A DNA stretch of 64,000 bases, taken from an uncultured Saprospiraceae bacterium (GTDB taxonomy: Bacteria; Bacteroidota; Bacteroidia; Chitinophagales; Saprospiraceae). The DNA lies in contig CALJOK010000012.1 of the NCBI GenBank assembly GCA_937981555.1, positions 182,105 through 246,104 of the forward strand, in the 5' to 3' direction. This document shows, in pieces, positions 46,007-53,720 of the stretch. The notes under the pieces were generated by a model that saw only the letters and a program-made list of their open reading frames with translations, was not told where the DNA came from and did no database searches. Position numbers and translations under genes: made by a program. Each line of letters starts with the position of its first letter. The first letter of the stretch is position 1.

Positions 46007-46453
46007 ATGACTTTTGTAAATGTAAATCCAAGACGAAGAAGATCTCATTCAGCTAATCCTTTTTTCAATTTATTCAATGATGTATTGACTAATTCTGCTG
46101 GAGAAATTGAAAAAAACTTAGTTAAATCACGACCAGCTGTAAATGTGATAGAAGGAAAAGAAGATTTCAAATTAGAAATTGCAGCTCCAGGTTTGAAAAA
46201 AACTGACTTTAATATTAATGTCGAAAAAGATGTTTTAACCATTTCAGCTAAGGTTGAAAACGAAAAAGTGGAAGGAATTAAATACTCTCGAAAAGAATTC
46301 GACTACCGTGATTTCAAAAGAACATTCCATTTGCCAAAAACAATTGACACCTCTAAAATTGAAGCAAAATTCGAAGATGGTATTTTGTATTTGACTTTGG
46401 CTAAAAAAGAGGAAGCAAAAGAGTTACCTGCTAGAAAGATAGCAATTGGGTAA
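46007..46453 (+). CDS. Small heat-shock protein (Hsp20/alpha-crystallin), copy 1
   Basis: A 148-residue ATP-independent holdase. The alpha-crystallin domain spans about residues 40-140: VNVIEGKEDFKLEIAAPGLKKTDFNINVEKDVLTISA, then EFDYRDFKRTFHLPKTIDTSKIEAKFEDGILYLTLAKKEEAK. The C-terminus ends ARKIAIG, containing the IxI-like oligomerisation motif. It is followed 119 bp later by a second copy, about half identical by eye, which suggests a tandem duplication. The two may be cotranscribed across an intervening hairpin. Confidence 0.94.
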   Translation: MTFVNVNPRRRRSHSANPFFNLFNDVLTNSAGEIEKNLVKSRPAVNVIEGKEDFKLEIAAPGLKKTDFNINVEKDVLTISAKVENEKVEGIKYSRKEFDYRDFKRTFHLPKTIDTSKIEAKFEDGILYLTLAKKEEAKELPARKIAIG

Positions 46454-46500
46454 TCGATTAAAAAGAAATTAAGTAAAGTTGGTTTTTCGTTTTGTTTAAA

Positions 46501-46532
46501 CCGTGTCATCCTGAATTTTCGGGATGGCGCGG
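46501..46532. repeat. Hairpin repeat between the two hsp20 genes
   Basis: CCGTGTCATCCTGAA and TTCGGGATGGCGCGG pair over all 15 positions as RNA (three G-U pairs) with a two-base spacer. The terminal CCGTGTCA resembles the element at 61641-61669. Confidence 0.65.
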
Positions 46533-46572
46533 ATTTTTCAAAAACTATTTTTTTCAAAAAAAATTAAGAGAT

Positions 46573-47001
46573 ATGAGTAATCTAGTAAATTTCAATTCAG
46601 GCATCAATTCAATTTTTGATGATCTTTTTAATAATTCATTATCAAATTTTGTAGGATCTGATTTTGCATCAAATGTTCCTTCTGTAAATATTTCCGAAAC
46701 TGCGGATGATTTTAAAATTGAACTTGCAGCCCCAGGTTTAAAAAAAGTAGATTTTGACATCAATGTCGAAAAAAATACCTTGACTATTTCTACAAATAAA
46801 GAGAACTCAAATGAAGTGACTGGCGAAAAATTCGCTCGTAAAGAATTTAGCTATTCTTCTTTTTCGAGAAGTTTTCAACTACCAGAAGGTGTGGAAAGTA
46901 ATGCGATAGTCGCAAGTTATGAAAGCGGAATTTTAGGAATCATTTTACCTAAAAAAGAAGAAGCAAAAGAATTACCTCCAAGAGTAATCCAAGTAAATTA
47001 A
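46573..47001 (+). CDS. Small heat-shock protein (Hsp20/alpha-crystallin), copy 2
   Basis: A 142-residue alpha-crystallin protein, paralogue of the preceding gene: DFKIELAAPGLKKVDFDINVEKNTLTISTNKE, then FSYSSFSRSFQLPEGVESNAIVASYESGILGIILPKKEEAKELPPRVIQVN, ending in an IxV motif. I choose the ATG at 46573. An in-frame start at 46492 would add 27 residues encoded by the hairpin repeat and unlike any Hsp20 N-terminus. It acts in the cytoplasm as a chaperone, probably as a mixed oligomer with copy 1 (inference). Confidence 0.93.
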   Translation: MSNLVNFNSGINSIFDDLFNNSLSNFVGSDFASNVPSVNISETADDFKIELAAPGLKKVDFDINVEKNTLTISTNKENSNEVTGEKFARKEFSYSSFSRSFQLPEGVESNAIVASYESGILGIILPKKEEAKELPPRVIQVN

Positions 47002-47029
47002 ATTTTCATGAGATGGGTTTTAGTAAAAA

Positions 47030-47064
47030 AAAGGTCAGGATATTTACGTCCTGACCTTTCCTTT
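47030..47064 (+). terminator. Terminator of the hsp20 pair
   Basis: AAAGGTCAGGA and TCCTGACCTTT form an 11-base stem with an 8-base loop, followed by a broken T-run (CCTTTTG). Confidence 0.8.
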
Positions 47065-47090
47065 TGAGATTCAAAATAATTTCAGAAAAA

Positions 47091-47122
47091 AAGGTTTCAG
47101 AAACTATAATTCCTGAAACCTT
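47091..47122 (-). terminator. Terminator of the LysM transglycosylase gene
   Basis: AAGGTTTCAG and CTGAAACCTT form a 10-base stem. On the minus strand it is followed by TTTTTTT. Confidence 0.83.
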
Positions 47123-47155
47123 CTTTTTTAAAAGTCAAAATATAATTCGATTTTT

Positions 47156-48619
47156 CTATTTCTTCTTGATTTTCAATCTAGCCCCTACGGATGGAAAGTC
47201 ATTCCCCTTTATCTCATTTAATCTCAAAATATCTTGAATAGTTACACCTGGAAACTTTTCAATTATTTCTAAGATTGACTCATTTCGACGAATAGTGTGA
47301 AAAATATAATCCTCTCTTTTTAAAGAAATTTTCCTTTGAGGAAGACTTCCTTTTTCTTTTTCCTCTTTTTTAATATTTACCTTTTTGCTCTCTATCTTTC
47401 TATTTCTATTTCTGCCATTGGATAAAATAGTTTCTTCCTTCAATTTAGGCGTTTCGATTTCTTGCTTTCGGACAGGAAGTTCTTTTACCTCGACATTCAA
47501 ACTATTGCTGATTTGAAAAATAGTTAGCTCTTGCCCTCTTGCTAAATATGGTTGTGGTAAATTATTCCAAGCCATTATATGTTGTCGACTACAATTAAAC
47601 AATTTCGCTAACTTATCAATATGATCGCCTGGTTGAACGTAATAAACTGACTTGAAAAACTCCGTTCGACCTCCAAGGTTTTGAGCGATTGAAGGATTAC
47701 TATCAGGTGTTGGAAAGGCTGCTAAAAACAATGGCATGTTTCGTTTAGGCAAAGTCAAATACTGTCCATTCCGAGAAGTAGGAATAATACCTTGCTTAAA
47801 ACTAGGATTTAATTGTTCTATTAAATGAAGTGGTGTTCCTGTAATTTCTGAAATCTCCCGAAAAGAAATTGAACTGTACACTTTAGTAAAATCCGTCATT
47901 TGGACATCCATTTCTGGAAACTGAGGTGTCAAATAATGCAAATGATAATTATTTACAATATAGTTTGCAGCTACAAATGCAGGTACATAGTTTCGAGTCT
48001 CTTTGGGTAAATATTTTTTTATTTTCCAAAAGTCCTTACTCTGTCCTCTTCGAATTGCTCGATTCACACGACCTGGTCCACTATTGTAAGCAGCCAATGC
48101 GAGTTCCCAATCTTGATACTTGTTGTGCAATCTCTTCAAATATTTGATAGCAGCTTTAGTTGATTTGTGAGGATCTCTTCGCTCGTCCACTTTACTATTT
48201 TGAGATAATCCATATTCCTTTCCAGTTGCGGGCATAAATTGCCACAACCCTGCAGCACCTACTCGCGAAGTTGCTTTTGGATTTAAAGCTGATTCTACCA
48301 CCGAAAGATATTTGATATCAGAGGGCATATTTTGTTCTAAAAGGTATTTTTCAAAAATGGGAAAATACATTACTATTCGACCCAACATTTTCTCCGTTCT
48401 ATCTCTTTTCCGAACGGAGTATGTTTTGATATAACTTTTGACAATATTATCCAATTGAGGAGTTACGGCAAGTGAAGAAAGATTTTTAATTCTAACTTCT
48501 AATTCTGCATCACTAAAAACCGGGACAGGAGTATATGATGTAGTTGAATTTTGACTTAAAGTTTGAGTAGTAAAACTCAACATCAATAATAAGAGTACAA
48601 TTAGTTTATTTAGGTTCAT
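47156..48619 (-). CDS. Lytic transglycosylase with LysM domains (MltD-like)
   Basis: About 487 residues, exported (signal peptide LIVLLLLMLSFTTQTLSQ). The SLT family 1 domain has the catalytic Glu near residue 109 in VVESALNPKATSRVGAAGLWQFMPATGKEYGL, plus ALAAYNSGPGRVNRAI. Three LysM-like regions follow: near 250 (SFREISEITGTPLHLIEQLNP), near 325 (VQPGDHIDKLAKLFNCSRQHIMAWN) and at the C-terminus (IRRNESILEIIEKFPGVTIQDILRLNEI). A Lys/Arg-rich linker precedes the last. It cleaves peptidoglycan to 1,6-anhydro-MurNAc products. I use the ATG at 48619; a TTG three codons upstream is the alternative. It is paralogous to the next gene upstream. Confidence 0.93.
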   Translation of the reverse strand: MNLNKLIVLLLLMLSFTTQTLSQNSTTSYTPVPVFSDAELEVRIKNLSSLAVTPQLDNIVKSYIKTYSVRKRDRTEKMLGRIVMYFPIFEKYLLEQNMPSDIKYLSVVESALNPKATSRVGAAGLWQFMPATGKEYGLSQNSKVDERRDPHKSTKAAIKYLKRLHNKYQDWELALAAYNSGPGRVNRAIRRGQSKDFWKIKKYLPKETRNYVPAFVAANYIVNNYHLHYLTPQFPEMDVQMTDFTKVYSSISFREISEITGTPLHLIEQLNPSFKQGIIPTSRNGQYLTLPKRNMPLFLAAFPTPDSNPSIAQNLGGRTEFFKSVYYVQPGDHIDKLAKLFNCSRQHIMAWNNLPQPYLARGQELTIFQISNSLNVEVKELPVRKQEIETPKLKEETILSNGRNRNRKIESKKVNIKKEEKEKGSLPQRKISLKREDYIFHTIRRNESILEIIEKFPGVTIQDILRLNEIKGNDFPSVGARLKIKKK

Positions 48620-48712
48620 CTCTGACAAAAAATTTTAAGCTTAGGAAATAGGTTCTGGATTCTTAAAAACTGTGAGCTTATTAAGCTCTTAAAAGCATAC
48701 ATTATGGCAAAA

Positions 48713-48762
48713 ATTGTGCTGAGGTGTCTTTATTTTATATAAAAAAGATACCTCAGCACAAT
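48713..48762. terminator. Long hairpin between the two transglycosylase genes
   Basis: ATTGTGCTGAGGTGTCTTT and AAAGATACCTCAGCACAAT pair over 19 bases with one G-U. It probably separates the two genes transcriptionally. Confidence 0.7.
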
Positions 48763-48842
48763 TGTGTTTGGCTTAATTGTAAGTTTTCAGATATTAAGGA
48801 TTAGCTTGATTGATTGACTGACACGAGGTTGGAGAAAAATAA

Positions 48843-48903
48843 GATATTTTATTTTGAGTGTTTCAAATTTCATAAAAAAAAGAGCCACTCAAAATAAAAT
48901 ATC
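48843..48903 (-). terminator. Hairpin at the end of the short transglycosylase gene
   Basis: Perfect 18-base arms (GATATTTTATTTTGAGTG and complement) around a 25-base loop, ending 10 bases from the gene's stop. TTATTTTT follows on the minus strand. Confidence 0.75.
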
Positions 48904-48912
48904 ACCAATTCA

Positions 48913-49860
48913 TTACCCTATAGAAAGTTCTTCCCCAAATATAGGAATTATTATGAAATTCCCATCTGCACTTGGTGGAATGATTCCTTTTCGGTAGGAA
49001 GGATTTAGTTTTTGGATGATTTCAATACTCATCCCGGTTTGTTTTGCAATTTTTTTCAATGAAGTTCTTTTATACACCTTTACGACTTTTACAAATTGCA
49101 AAGTGTATTCTGGATAAATCGGTCGAAGATCATGGAAAAAATAATTATCCATCACATATGAGGTTGCAATAAATTTCGCCACATATTCTTGAGTTTCTTT
49201 GGGTAAATATTTCTTTATCCCTCCAAAACTAGATTTGCCTGCTTTCTTGATTGCTTTATCCACTCTTCCTGGACCACAATTATAAGATGCAATAGCTAAT
49301 TTCCAATCGCCATATTTAGCATAAAGATCTTTAAGGTAGGATAAACCTGCAATGGTTGATTTTACAGGATCACATCGTTCGTCAACATAGTCATTGATAG
49401 TCAATCCATACATTCGACCTGTGCTTGGCATAAATTGCCACAAGCCTTTTGCGCCAACTTGAGATTCAGCATTTGGATTTAGAGCAGATTCAATGATTGG
49501 TAAATTTTTCAATTCTCTAGGTAATTGAAATTCTTCAATATACTTTTCAAAAATTGGTAAAAAAGTCGTTTGTCTTCCGAGTAATAATTCCGTTCCAGTA
49601 CGATCTTTTGAAATGTATTTTTTGACAAATTTCTTCACATCTTTATTGTACGTAACGTCCATCGAGAAAGATCTTCTTTCAAGTCGTTCGACAAAGGCTA
49701 CTTTAGAAACTAGGGTTTTGCTATCCTCAGAAAGAGAAATAGATAGAATAGAATTGGGAGTTGTGTTGTTTGCTTTTATCGATGTGAACAATGTCATCAT
49801 CAATAAAAAAGGTAAAATACCTTTTAATATGTTCATGGATATAAAATTTGGTTCTGACAT
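48913..49860 (-). CDS. Lytic transglycosylase, short paralogue
   Basis: A 315-residue SLT family 1 protein, tandem paralogue of the gene at 47156 but with a single C-terminal LysM-like region (VYKRTSLKKIAKQTGMSIEIIQKLNPSYRKGIIP). The catalytic region reads LPIIESALNPNAESQVGAKGLWQFMPSTGRMYGL, with LAIASYNCGPGRVDKAI downstream. A hydrophobic signal segment (ILKGILPFLLMMTLFTSIKA) predicts export. The ATG at 49860 precedes it by eight residues; the ATG at 49836 would begin directly at the signal peptide and may be the true start. Peptidoglycan remodelling is the likely role. Confidence 0.92.
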   Translation of the reverse strand: MSEPNFISMNILKGILPFLLMMTLFTSIKANNTTPNSILSISLSEDSKTLVSKVAFVERLERRSFSMDVTYNKDVKKFVKKYISKDRTGTELLLGRQTTFLPIFEKYIEEFQLPRELKNLPIIESALNPNAESQVGAKGLWQFMPSTGRMYGLTINDYVDERCDPVKSTIAGLSYLKDLYAKYGDWKLAIASYNCGPGRVDKAIKKAGKSSFGGIKKYLPKETQEYVAKFIATSYVMDNYFFHDLRPIYPEYTLQFVKVVKVYKRTSLKKIAKQTGMSIEIIQKLNPSYRKGIIPPSADGNFIIIPIFGEELSIG

Positions 49861-50210
49861 TTGATAAACAATTTTTACTTATATCAAATGCCTTTAAAAT
49901 TTCATTAAGCACTTGAAATTATCATTCCATCAATGCCTAACTATTCGTAAAACTTCTTTTTATTATTTGGGTATGAAAGAATTCGGTGAGAGGTAAATTA
50001 GATTTTGTGTATTGGTAATGCAAAATTATGGGGTTTTAAAATCTAATACAACCCTAGTGGGGTTTATTTAACATTTGCTACTCGGTTTAATAAAATTTAC
50101 TGACAGGGTTAACTTCCACATTAAAAAAAAGATAATAAAAGGATATGTCTCCCTATCAATTGATAGCGAACTTTTTACATATTACACTATAAGGATATAC
50201 TTAAATTATT
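49861..50210. other. Intergenic region upstream of the short transglycosylase gene
   Basis: About 350 AT-rich bases. I see a short hairpin AACCC-TAGT-GGGTT-like near 50051-50066 and a 14-base palindrome CTATCAATTGATAG near 50153. No ORF. It should contain the transglycosylase promoter and the end of gatA transcription. Confidence 0.4.
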
Positions 50211-51635
50211 TTATAAAAAATGTTGCATGAGATGCTGAGAAAAGGCTAGTAATTTTTTTTCTTCAAATTTGTTTGCCATGAACTGAATCCCCATTGGAAG
50301 CCCATTTTCGTGCTTTCCGAAGGGTAAAGAGATTGCTGGTATACCAACCATGTTTGCCTGAACAGTAAAAATATCAGCTAAATATGCTTCAACGGGGTCA
50401 TCCATTTTATCCCCAATATTCCAGGGTGGAGTTGGAGATGCAGGCATCAATATAAAGTCGTAATCATTAAAGATTTCAATAGTTTTTTCAGCAATTAGTC
50501 GCCGAATCTTTTGCGCTTTGGTATAATATGCATCGTAATAACCAGAGCTTAAAACAAAGGCACCTAACATTATTCGACGTTTCACCTCTGTTCCAAATCC
50601 TTCTGAACGAGATTTTTTATATATCTCAATTAAGTCTTCTGCTTTTTCACTTCTATGCCCAAATCGAACACCATCAAAACGAGAGAGATTCGATGAAGCT
50701 TCTGCAGTAGTCAGGACATAATAGGCTGGAATAATGTAATCTAGATATTCAAACTCAACAGGTTCGATTTTGTGACCTGCTATTTTTAATTTTTCTATGA
50801 GGTCAAAAGTTTGTTGTCGAATTTCGGGATCGATACTTTCATGTTGGAGGGCACTTTCGAAATAGGCAATCTTCTTTTTCCCTTCAACTATTAAGTTCTT
50901 AGAAAAATCTTCTACAGGCTTTTCACTTGAAGTACTATCGTTTTCATCGTAACCTGACATGATTTCTAACAATATACTTACATCTTCTACCGAGTGCGCT
51001 AAAACACCAACTTGATCGAATGAAGAAGCGTATGCTAATAATCCAAATCTCGAAATCCTTCCATAAGTTGGCTTCATTCCTATTACTCCACAAAATGCTG
51101 CTGGCTGCCGAACAGAACCTCCTGTATCAGTTCCCAATGAAACTAAACAGGTCTCCGCTTGAACAGCTACTGCTGAACCTCCTGATGATCCTCCTGGAAC
51201 TTTCGAAACATCCGCCGCATTTCGAACTGGCCCGTAAGCTGAATTTTCATTGGCAGATCCCATCGCAAATTCATCACAATTCACTCGACCTATAATGATT
51301 GCATCTTCTTCCAAAATTCGTTGGACTGCCGTAGCAGAATACAAAGATTTGAATCCTTTTAAAATTTTCGACCCTGCGGTCACGCCATGATCTTTGTAAC
51401 AAAGTACATCTTTGATGGAAATAACTAATCCGAAAAGTCGTCCAACTGAATCTGGATTTTCCGCATATTTTTTATCTAAAAGTATGGCTTGTTCGTGAGC
51501 TTCTTCCTCAAATACTTCTACATAAATATTGAGATCTTTCGATCTTTCAATATTAGATAAATAGTGATCGACCAATTTTTGACAATTAGTTTCACCTTTA
51601 GAAATACTTTGTTGGATGGAAGGTAGGGAAGTCAT
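50211..51635 (-). CDS. gatA: Asp-tRNA(Asn)/Glu-tRNA(Gln) amidotransferase subunit A
   Basis: Amidase-signature subunit of GatCAB, which releases ammonia from glutamine to convert mischarged Glu-tRNA(Gln) or Asp-tRNA(Asn). 474 residues, the usual length. The Ser-cisSer-Lys triad is visible: Lys in VISIKDVLCYKDHGVTAGSKIL, the cis-Ser in VPGGSSGGSAVAVQAE, and the nucleophile Ser in SLGTDTGGSVRQPAAFCGVIGMKPTYGRISRFG. It starts at ATG. gatB and gatC are not in the window, so the subunit genes are dispersed, as often in Bacteroidota. It lies downstream of pheS on the same strand with a hairpin between. Confidence 0.95.
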   Translation of the reverse strand: MTSLPSIQQSISKGETNCQKLVDHYLSNIERSKDLNIYVEVFEEEAHEQAILLDKKYAENPDSVGRLFGLVISIKDVLCYKDHGVTAGSKILKGFKSLYSATAVQRILEEDAIIIGRVNCDEFAMGSANENSAYGPVRNAADVSKVPGGSSGGSAVAVQAETCLVSLGTDTGGSVRQPAAFCGVIGMKPTYGRISRFGLLAYASSFDQVGVLAHSVEDVSILLEIMSGYDENDSTSSEKPVEDFSKNLIVEGKKKIAYFESALQHESIDPEIRQQTFDLIEKLKIAGHKIEPVEFEYLDYIIPAYYVLTTAEASSNLSRFDGVRFGHRSEKAEDLIEIYKKSRSEGFGTEVKRRIMLGAFVLSSGYYDAYYTKAQKIRRLIAEKTIEIFNDYDFILMPASPTPPWNIGDKMDDPVEAYLADIFTVQANMVGIPAISLPFGKHENGLPMGIQFMANKFEEKKLLAFSQHLMQHFL

Positions 51636-51653
51636 ATTTTTGAGAGATGAGTT

Positions 51654-51691
51654 ATAAGTGATAAGTCCTAATTGTAAGACTTATCACTTAT
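51654..51691. repeat. Inverted repeat between pheS and gatA
   Basis: Perfect 14-base arms (ATAAGTGATAAGTC and complement) around a 10-base loop. Each arm holds a tandem ATAAGTG/ATAAGTC. On the minus (coding) strand no T-run follows, so it need not terminate pheS transcription. Confidence 0.6.
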
Positions 51692-51707
51692 GTTTTTATC
51701 ACTATTA

Positions 51708-52745
51708 TTAAATAGCTGAAGTAAATTGTTTTAAGAATCGAACATCATTTTCGAAAAGCAACCGAATGTCATTGATCGAATACAACATCATCGCTTGTCG
51801 TTCGATTCCCATTCCGAAAGCAAAACCTGTATATTTTTCTGTATCAATTCCACAGTTTTTGAGTACTGCTGGATCGACCATTCCACAACCCATAATTTCT
51901 ACCCAACCAGTATATTTACAAACATTACATCCTTTCGTATCACAAATAAAACATGTTACATCTACTTCCGCACTTGGTTCTGTAAATGGAAAATATGATG
52001 GTCGCATTCTAATTTTTGTATCAGGTCCGTACATTTCTTGTGCGAAGTAAAGCAAGGTTTGCTTCATCTCTGCAAAGGAAACATTTTCATCAATATACAA
52101 TCCCTCGACTTGGTGGAACTGACAATGTGCTCGTGCAGAAATTGTTTCATTTCGATATACTCGACCTGGTGCAATAATTCGAATCGGAGGTTCTTGACTC
52201 ATCATCACTCTCGACTGAACAGACGAAGTATGCGTTCGCAATAACATCTCTGTACTATTTTTCAAGTAAAATGTATCTTGCATATCTCTCGCAGGATGAT
52301 CTTCTGGCGTATTCATCGCTGTGAAATTATGCCAATCATCTTCGATCTCTCGTTCTTCCGCAACCGTAAATCCAATCCGTGAAAAAATATCAACAATCCG
52401 ATTCATCGTAATCGTAATCGGATGATGTGCTCCCAAACTCATTGGTTCAGGTGGGGCACTCAAATCCAAATCTTGACTACTCGCTTCTTCTGCTGCAGAT
52501 TCCGCTGCATCTTTTAACGCTTGAAATTTTGCTTCCGCTGCACCTTTAACTGCATTGACCAATTGACCATATTCTTTTTTTCGCTCATTCTCCACATTTC
52601 GAATTTCTCCAAAAAGAGGTTTCAAAACATTTTTAGATCCTACAAATCGAATACGGAATTGTTCCACTTCTTCTTTCGTAGAAGGTGCGGCATTTTCTAT
52701 CTCAGATTTAAATTGATTGACTACTGCAAAGATCTCTGCTGACAT
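51708..52745 (-). CDS. pheS: Phenylalanyl-tRNA synthetase alpha subunit
   Basis: Catalytic alpha subunit of class II PheRS, 345 residues. An N-terminal coiled-coil tRNA-binding arm (about 1-85) is followed by the catalytic domain. Motif 2 region: LLRTHTSSVQSRVM, then PGRVYRNETISARAHCQFHQVEGLYID. FTEPSAEVDVTCFIC leads to a CxxC-type segment CDTKGCNVCKYTGW that looks metal-binding. Motif 3 is GFAFGMGIERQAMMLYSINDIR. pheT is not adjacent. A good Bacteroidota -7 box (TATCTTTGC on the minus strand) lies 30 bases before the start. Confidence 0.96.
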   Translation of the reverse strand: MSAEIFAVVNQFKSEIENAAPSTKEEVEQFRIRFVGSKNVLKPLFGEIRNVENERKKEYGQLVNAVKGAAEAKFQALKDAAESAAEEASSQDLDLSAPPEPMSLGAHHPITITMNRIVDIFSRIGFTVAEEREIEDDWHNFTAMNTPEDHPARDMQDTFYLKNSTEMLLRTHTSSVQSRVMMSQEPPIRIIAPGRVYRNETISARAHCQFHQVEGLYIDENVSFAEMKQTLLYFAQEMYGPDTKIRMRPSYFPFTEPSAEVDVTCFICDTKGCNVCKYTGWVEIMGCGMVDPAVLKNCGIDTEKYTGFAFGMGIERQAMMLYSINDIRLLFENDVRFLKQFTSAI

Positions 52746-52774
52746 GATTTCTTTTTTTATAAAAATTGAAGGCG

Positions 52775-52782
52775 CAAAGATA
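52775..52782 (-). promoter_or_regulatory. -7 box of the pheS promoter
   Basis: TATCTTTG followed by CGCC on the minus strand, an exact TAnnTTTG in the extended form frequent in Bacteroidota. It lies 30 bases before the ATG. No clear -33 box. Confidence 0.55.
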
Positions 52783-52860
52783 TGATTTTGAAAGGAAAAA
52801 TGTGAATGGGTTCGTTGAGAATTTTTTAGGAAAGGAAATCAATAATTTCTTGAGTTGATT

Positions 52861-52893
52861 AGCTATCGGATACCTTGAAGGTATCCGATAGCT
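52861..52893. repeat. 33-bp palindrome, copy B of the family at 23332
   Basis: Perfect 15-base arms (AGCTATCGGATACCT and complement) around TGA. The core matches 23335-23361; the outer bases differ but still pair. It lies between pheS and the stop of the beta-barrel gene. Confidence 0.8.
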
Positions 52894-52910
52894 TTCATGT
52901 ATGTATTGAA

Positions 52911-53639
52911 TCAATCTACATATTCTATTTTATGCAAAAACCGAAACCCTACAGATACTTCAAAAACTAAATTTCTAATTTTTCGCTCTGCAAAACTTCG
53001 ATTCACCGGAGTTCCATTTTGATAAATCGTTCCATTAAATGCTCCTTGCCGATATTGATCTGAAAAATCAGGACTGATTGTTACTTCTACAATTCCACTC
53101 ACATAATCTGTAAAGGGAAATTGTAATCCACCTCCTAATGTTGCTCCATAATTAAATTTTCTAACCGCTTCATCAAATGGATAAATTGGAGCACCAAAGA
53201 ATGTATTTTGCTCCTCATATTCATCCAAATTTGTTCCTACAGTATAATCTCCTCTAATTCCAAAAAGATAGTATAAACTAAAATTATCCGACTCTTTGAA
53301 GTTATTTTTAAAGCCTAATACCAAGCTTACATTTTCATACTTAAATCTACGCGTAACAACGGTAACATTATTATTGGTGAAATTTGAAAATTGAATATTC
53401 CTCCAAGCACTACCCTTGACATGGTAACCAATCTGAGCAAAAAGTCCAAATGAATTCACATCTGAAACCGATTCCATCGAAAGTGCTCCATGATATGAGA
53501 ATAAGGCATCTTGTTCAAAGTTTCCTTCTTTTTGAGTCCCGATGGTCAATCCTCCTTTCACTCCATAGGCACGACTTTGCGCCATCAAGCTTCCGCTAAG
53601 GAATACCATTATCATAAAAAGTAGTACATTTTTTTTCAT
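52911..53639 (-). CDS. Outer membrane beta-barrel protein
   Basis: A 242-residue OmpA/porin-like barrel without a periplasmic domain. The signal peptide (KKNVLLFMIMVFLSGSLMAQ) supports the ATG at 53639; an upstream in-frame start adds eight residues. Strand pattern: AYGVKGGLTIGTQ, SFGLFAQIGYHVKG, VSLVLGFKNNF, FSLYYLFGIRGDYTVGTN, GATLGGGLQFPFTDYVSGIVEV and NLVFEVSVGFRFL. This matches the PorT/outer membrane beta-barrel families of Bacteroidota. The specific role is unknown. It follows the glucosaminidase gene on the same strand and may share its transcript. Confidence 0.82.
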   Translation of the reverse strand: MKKNVLLFMIMVFLSGSLMAQSRAYGVKGGLTIGTQKEGNFEQDALFSYHGALSMESVSDVNSFGLFAQIGYHVKGSAWRNIQFSNFTNNNVTVVTRRFKYENVSLVLGFKNNFKESDNFSLYYLFGIRGDYTVGTNLDEYEEQNTFFGAPIYPFDEAVRKFNYGATLGGGLQFPFTDYVSGIVEVTISPDFSDQYRQGAFNGTIYQNGTPVNRSFAERKIRNLVFEVSVGFRFLHKIEYVD

Positions 53640-53664
53640 CTTTATTTTGTATTTTTTTAACATT

Positions 53665-53698
53665 AAGTCCTTCCAACTTACTTAAGCTGAAAGGACTT
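53665..53698. terminator. Hairpin between glucosaminidase and barrel genes
   Basis: A 16-bp stem with two G-U pairs (minus strand AAGTCCTTTCAGCTTA with TAAGTTGGAAGGACTT) and a two-base loop. No T-run follows, so termination may be partial. Confidence 0.55.
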
Positions 53699-53720
53699 TA
53701 ATTCATTTTTTTATAAATTA

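Noticed and set aside
46492..46572. N-terminal extension of the second hsp20 gene
   Set aside because: The extra 27 codons are read from a hairpin repeat and do not resemble an Hsp20 N-terminus; the ATG at 46573 fits the family.
51790..51815. tRNA-like TTCGATTCCC word
   Set aside because: It lies inside pheS coding sequence and no acceptor or anticodon stems surround it. No tRNA was found in the window.
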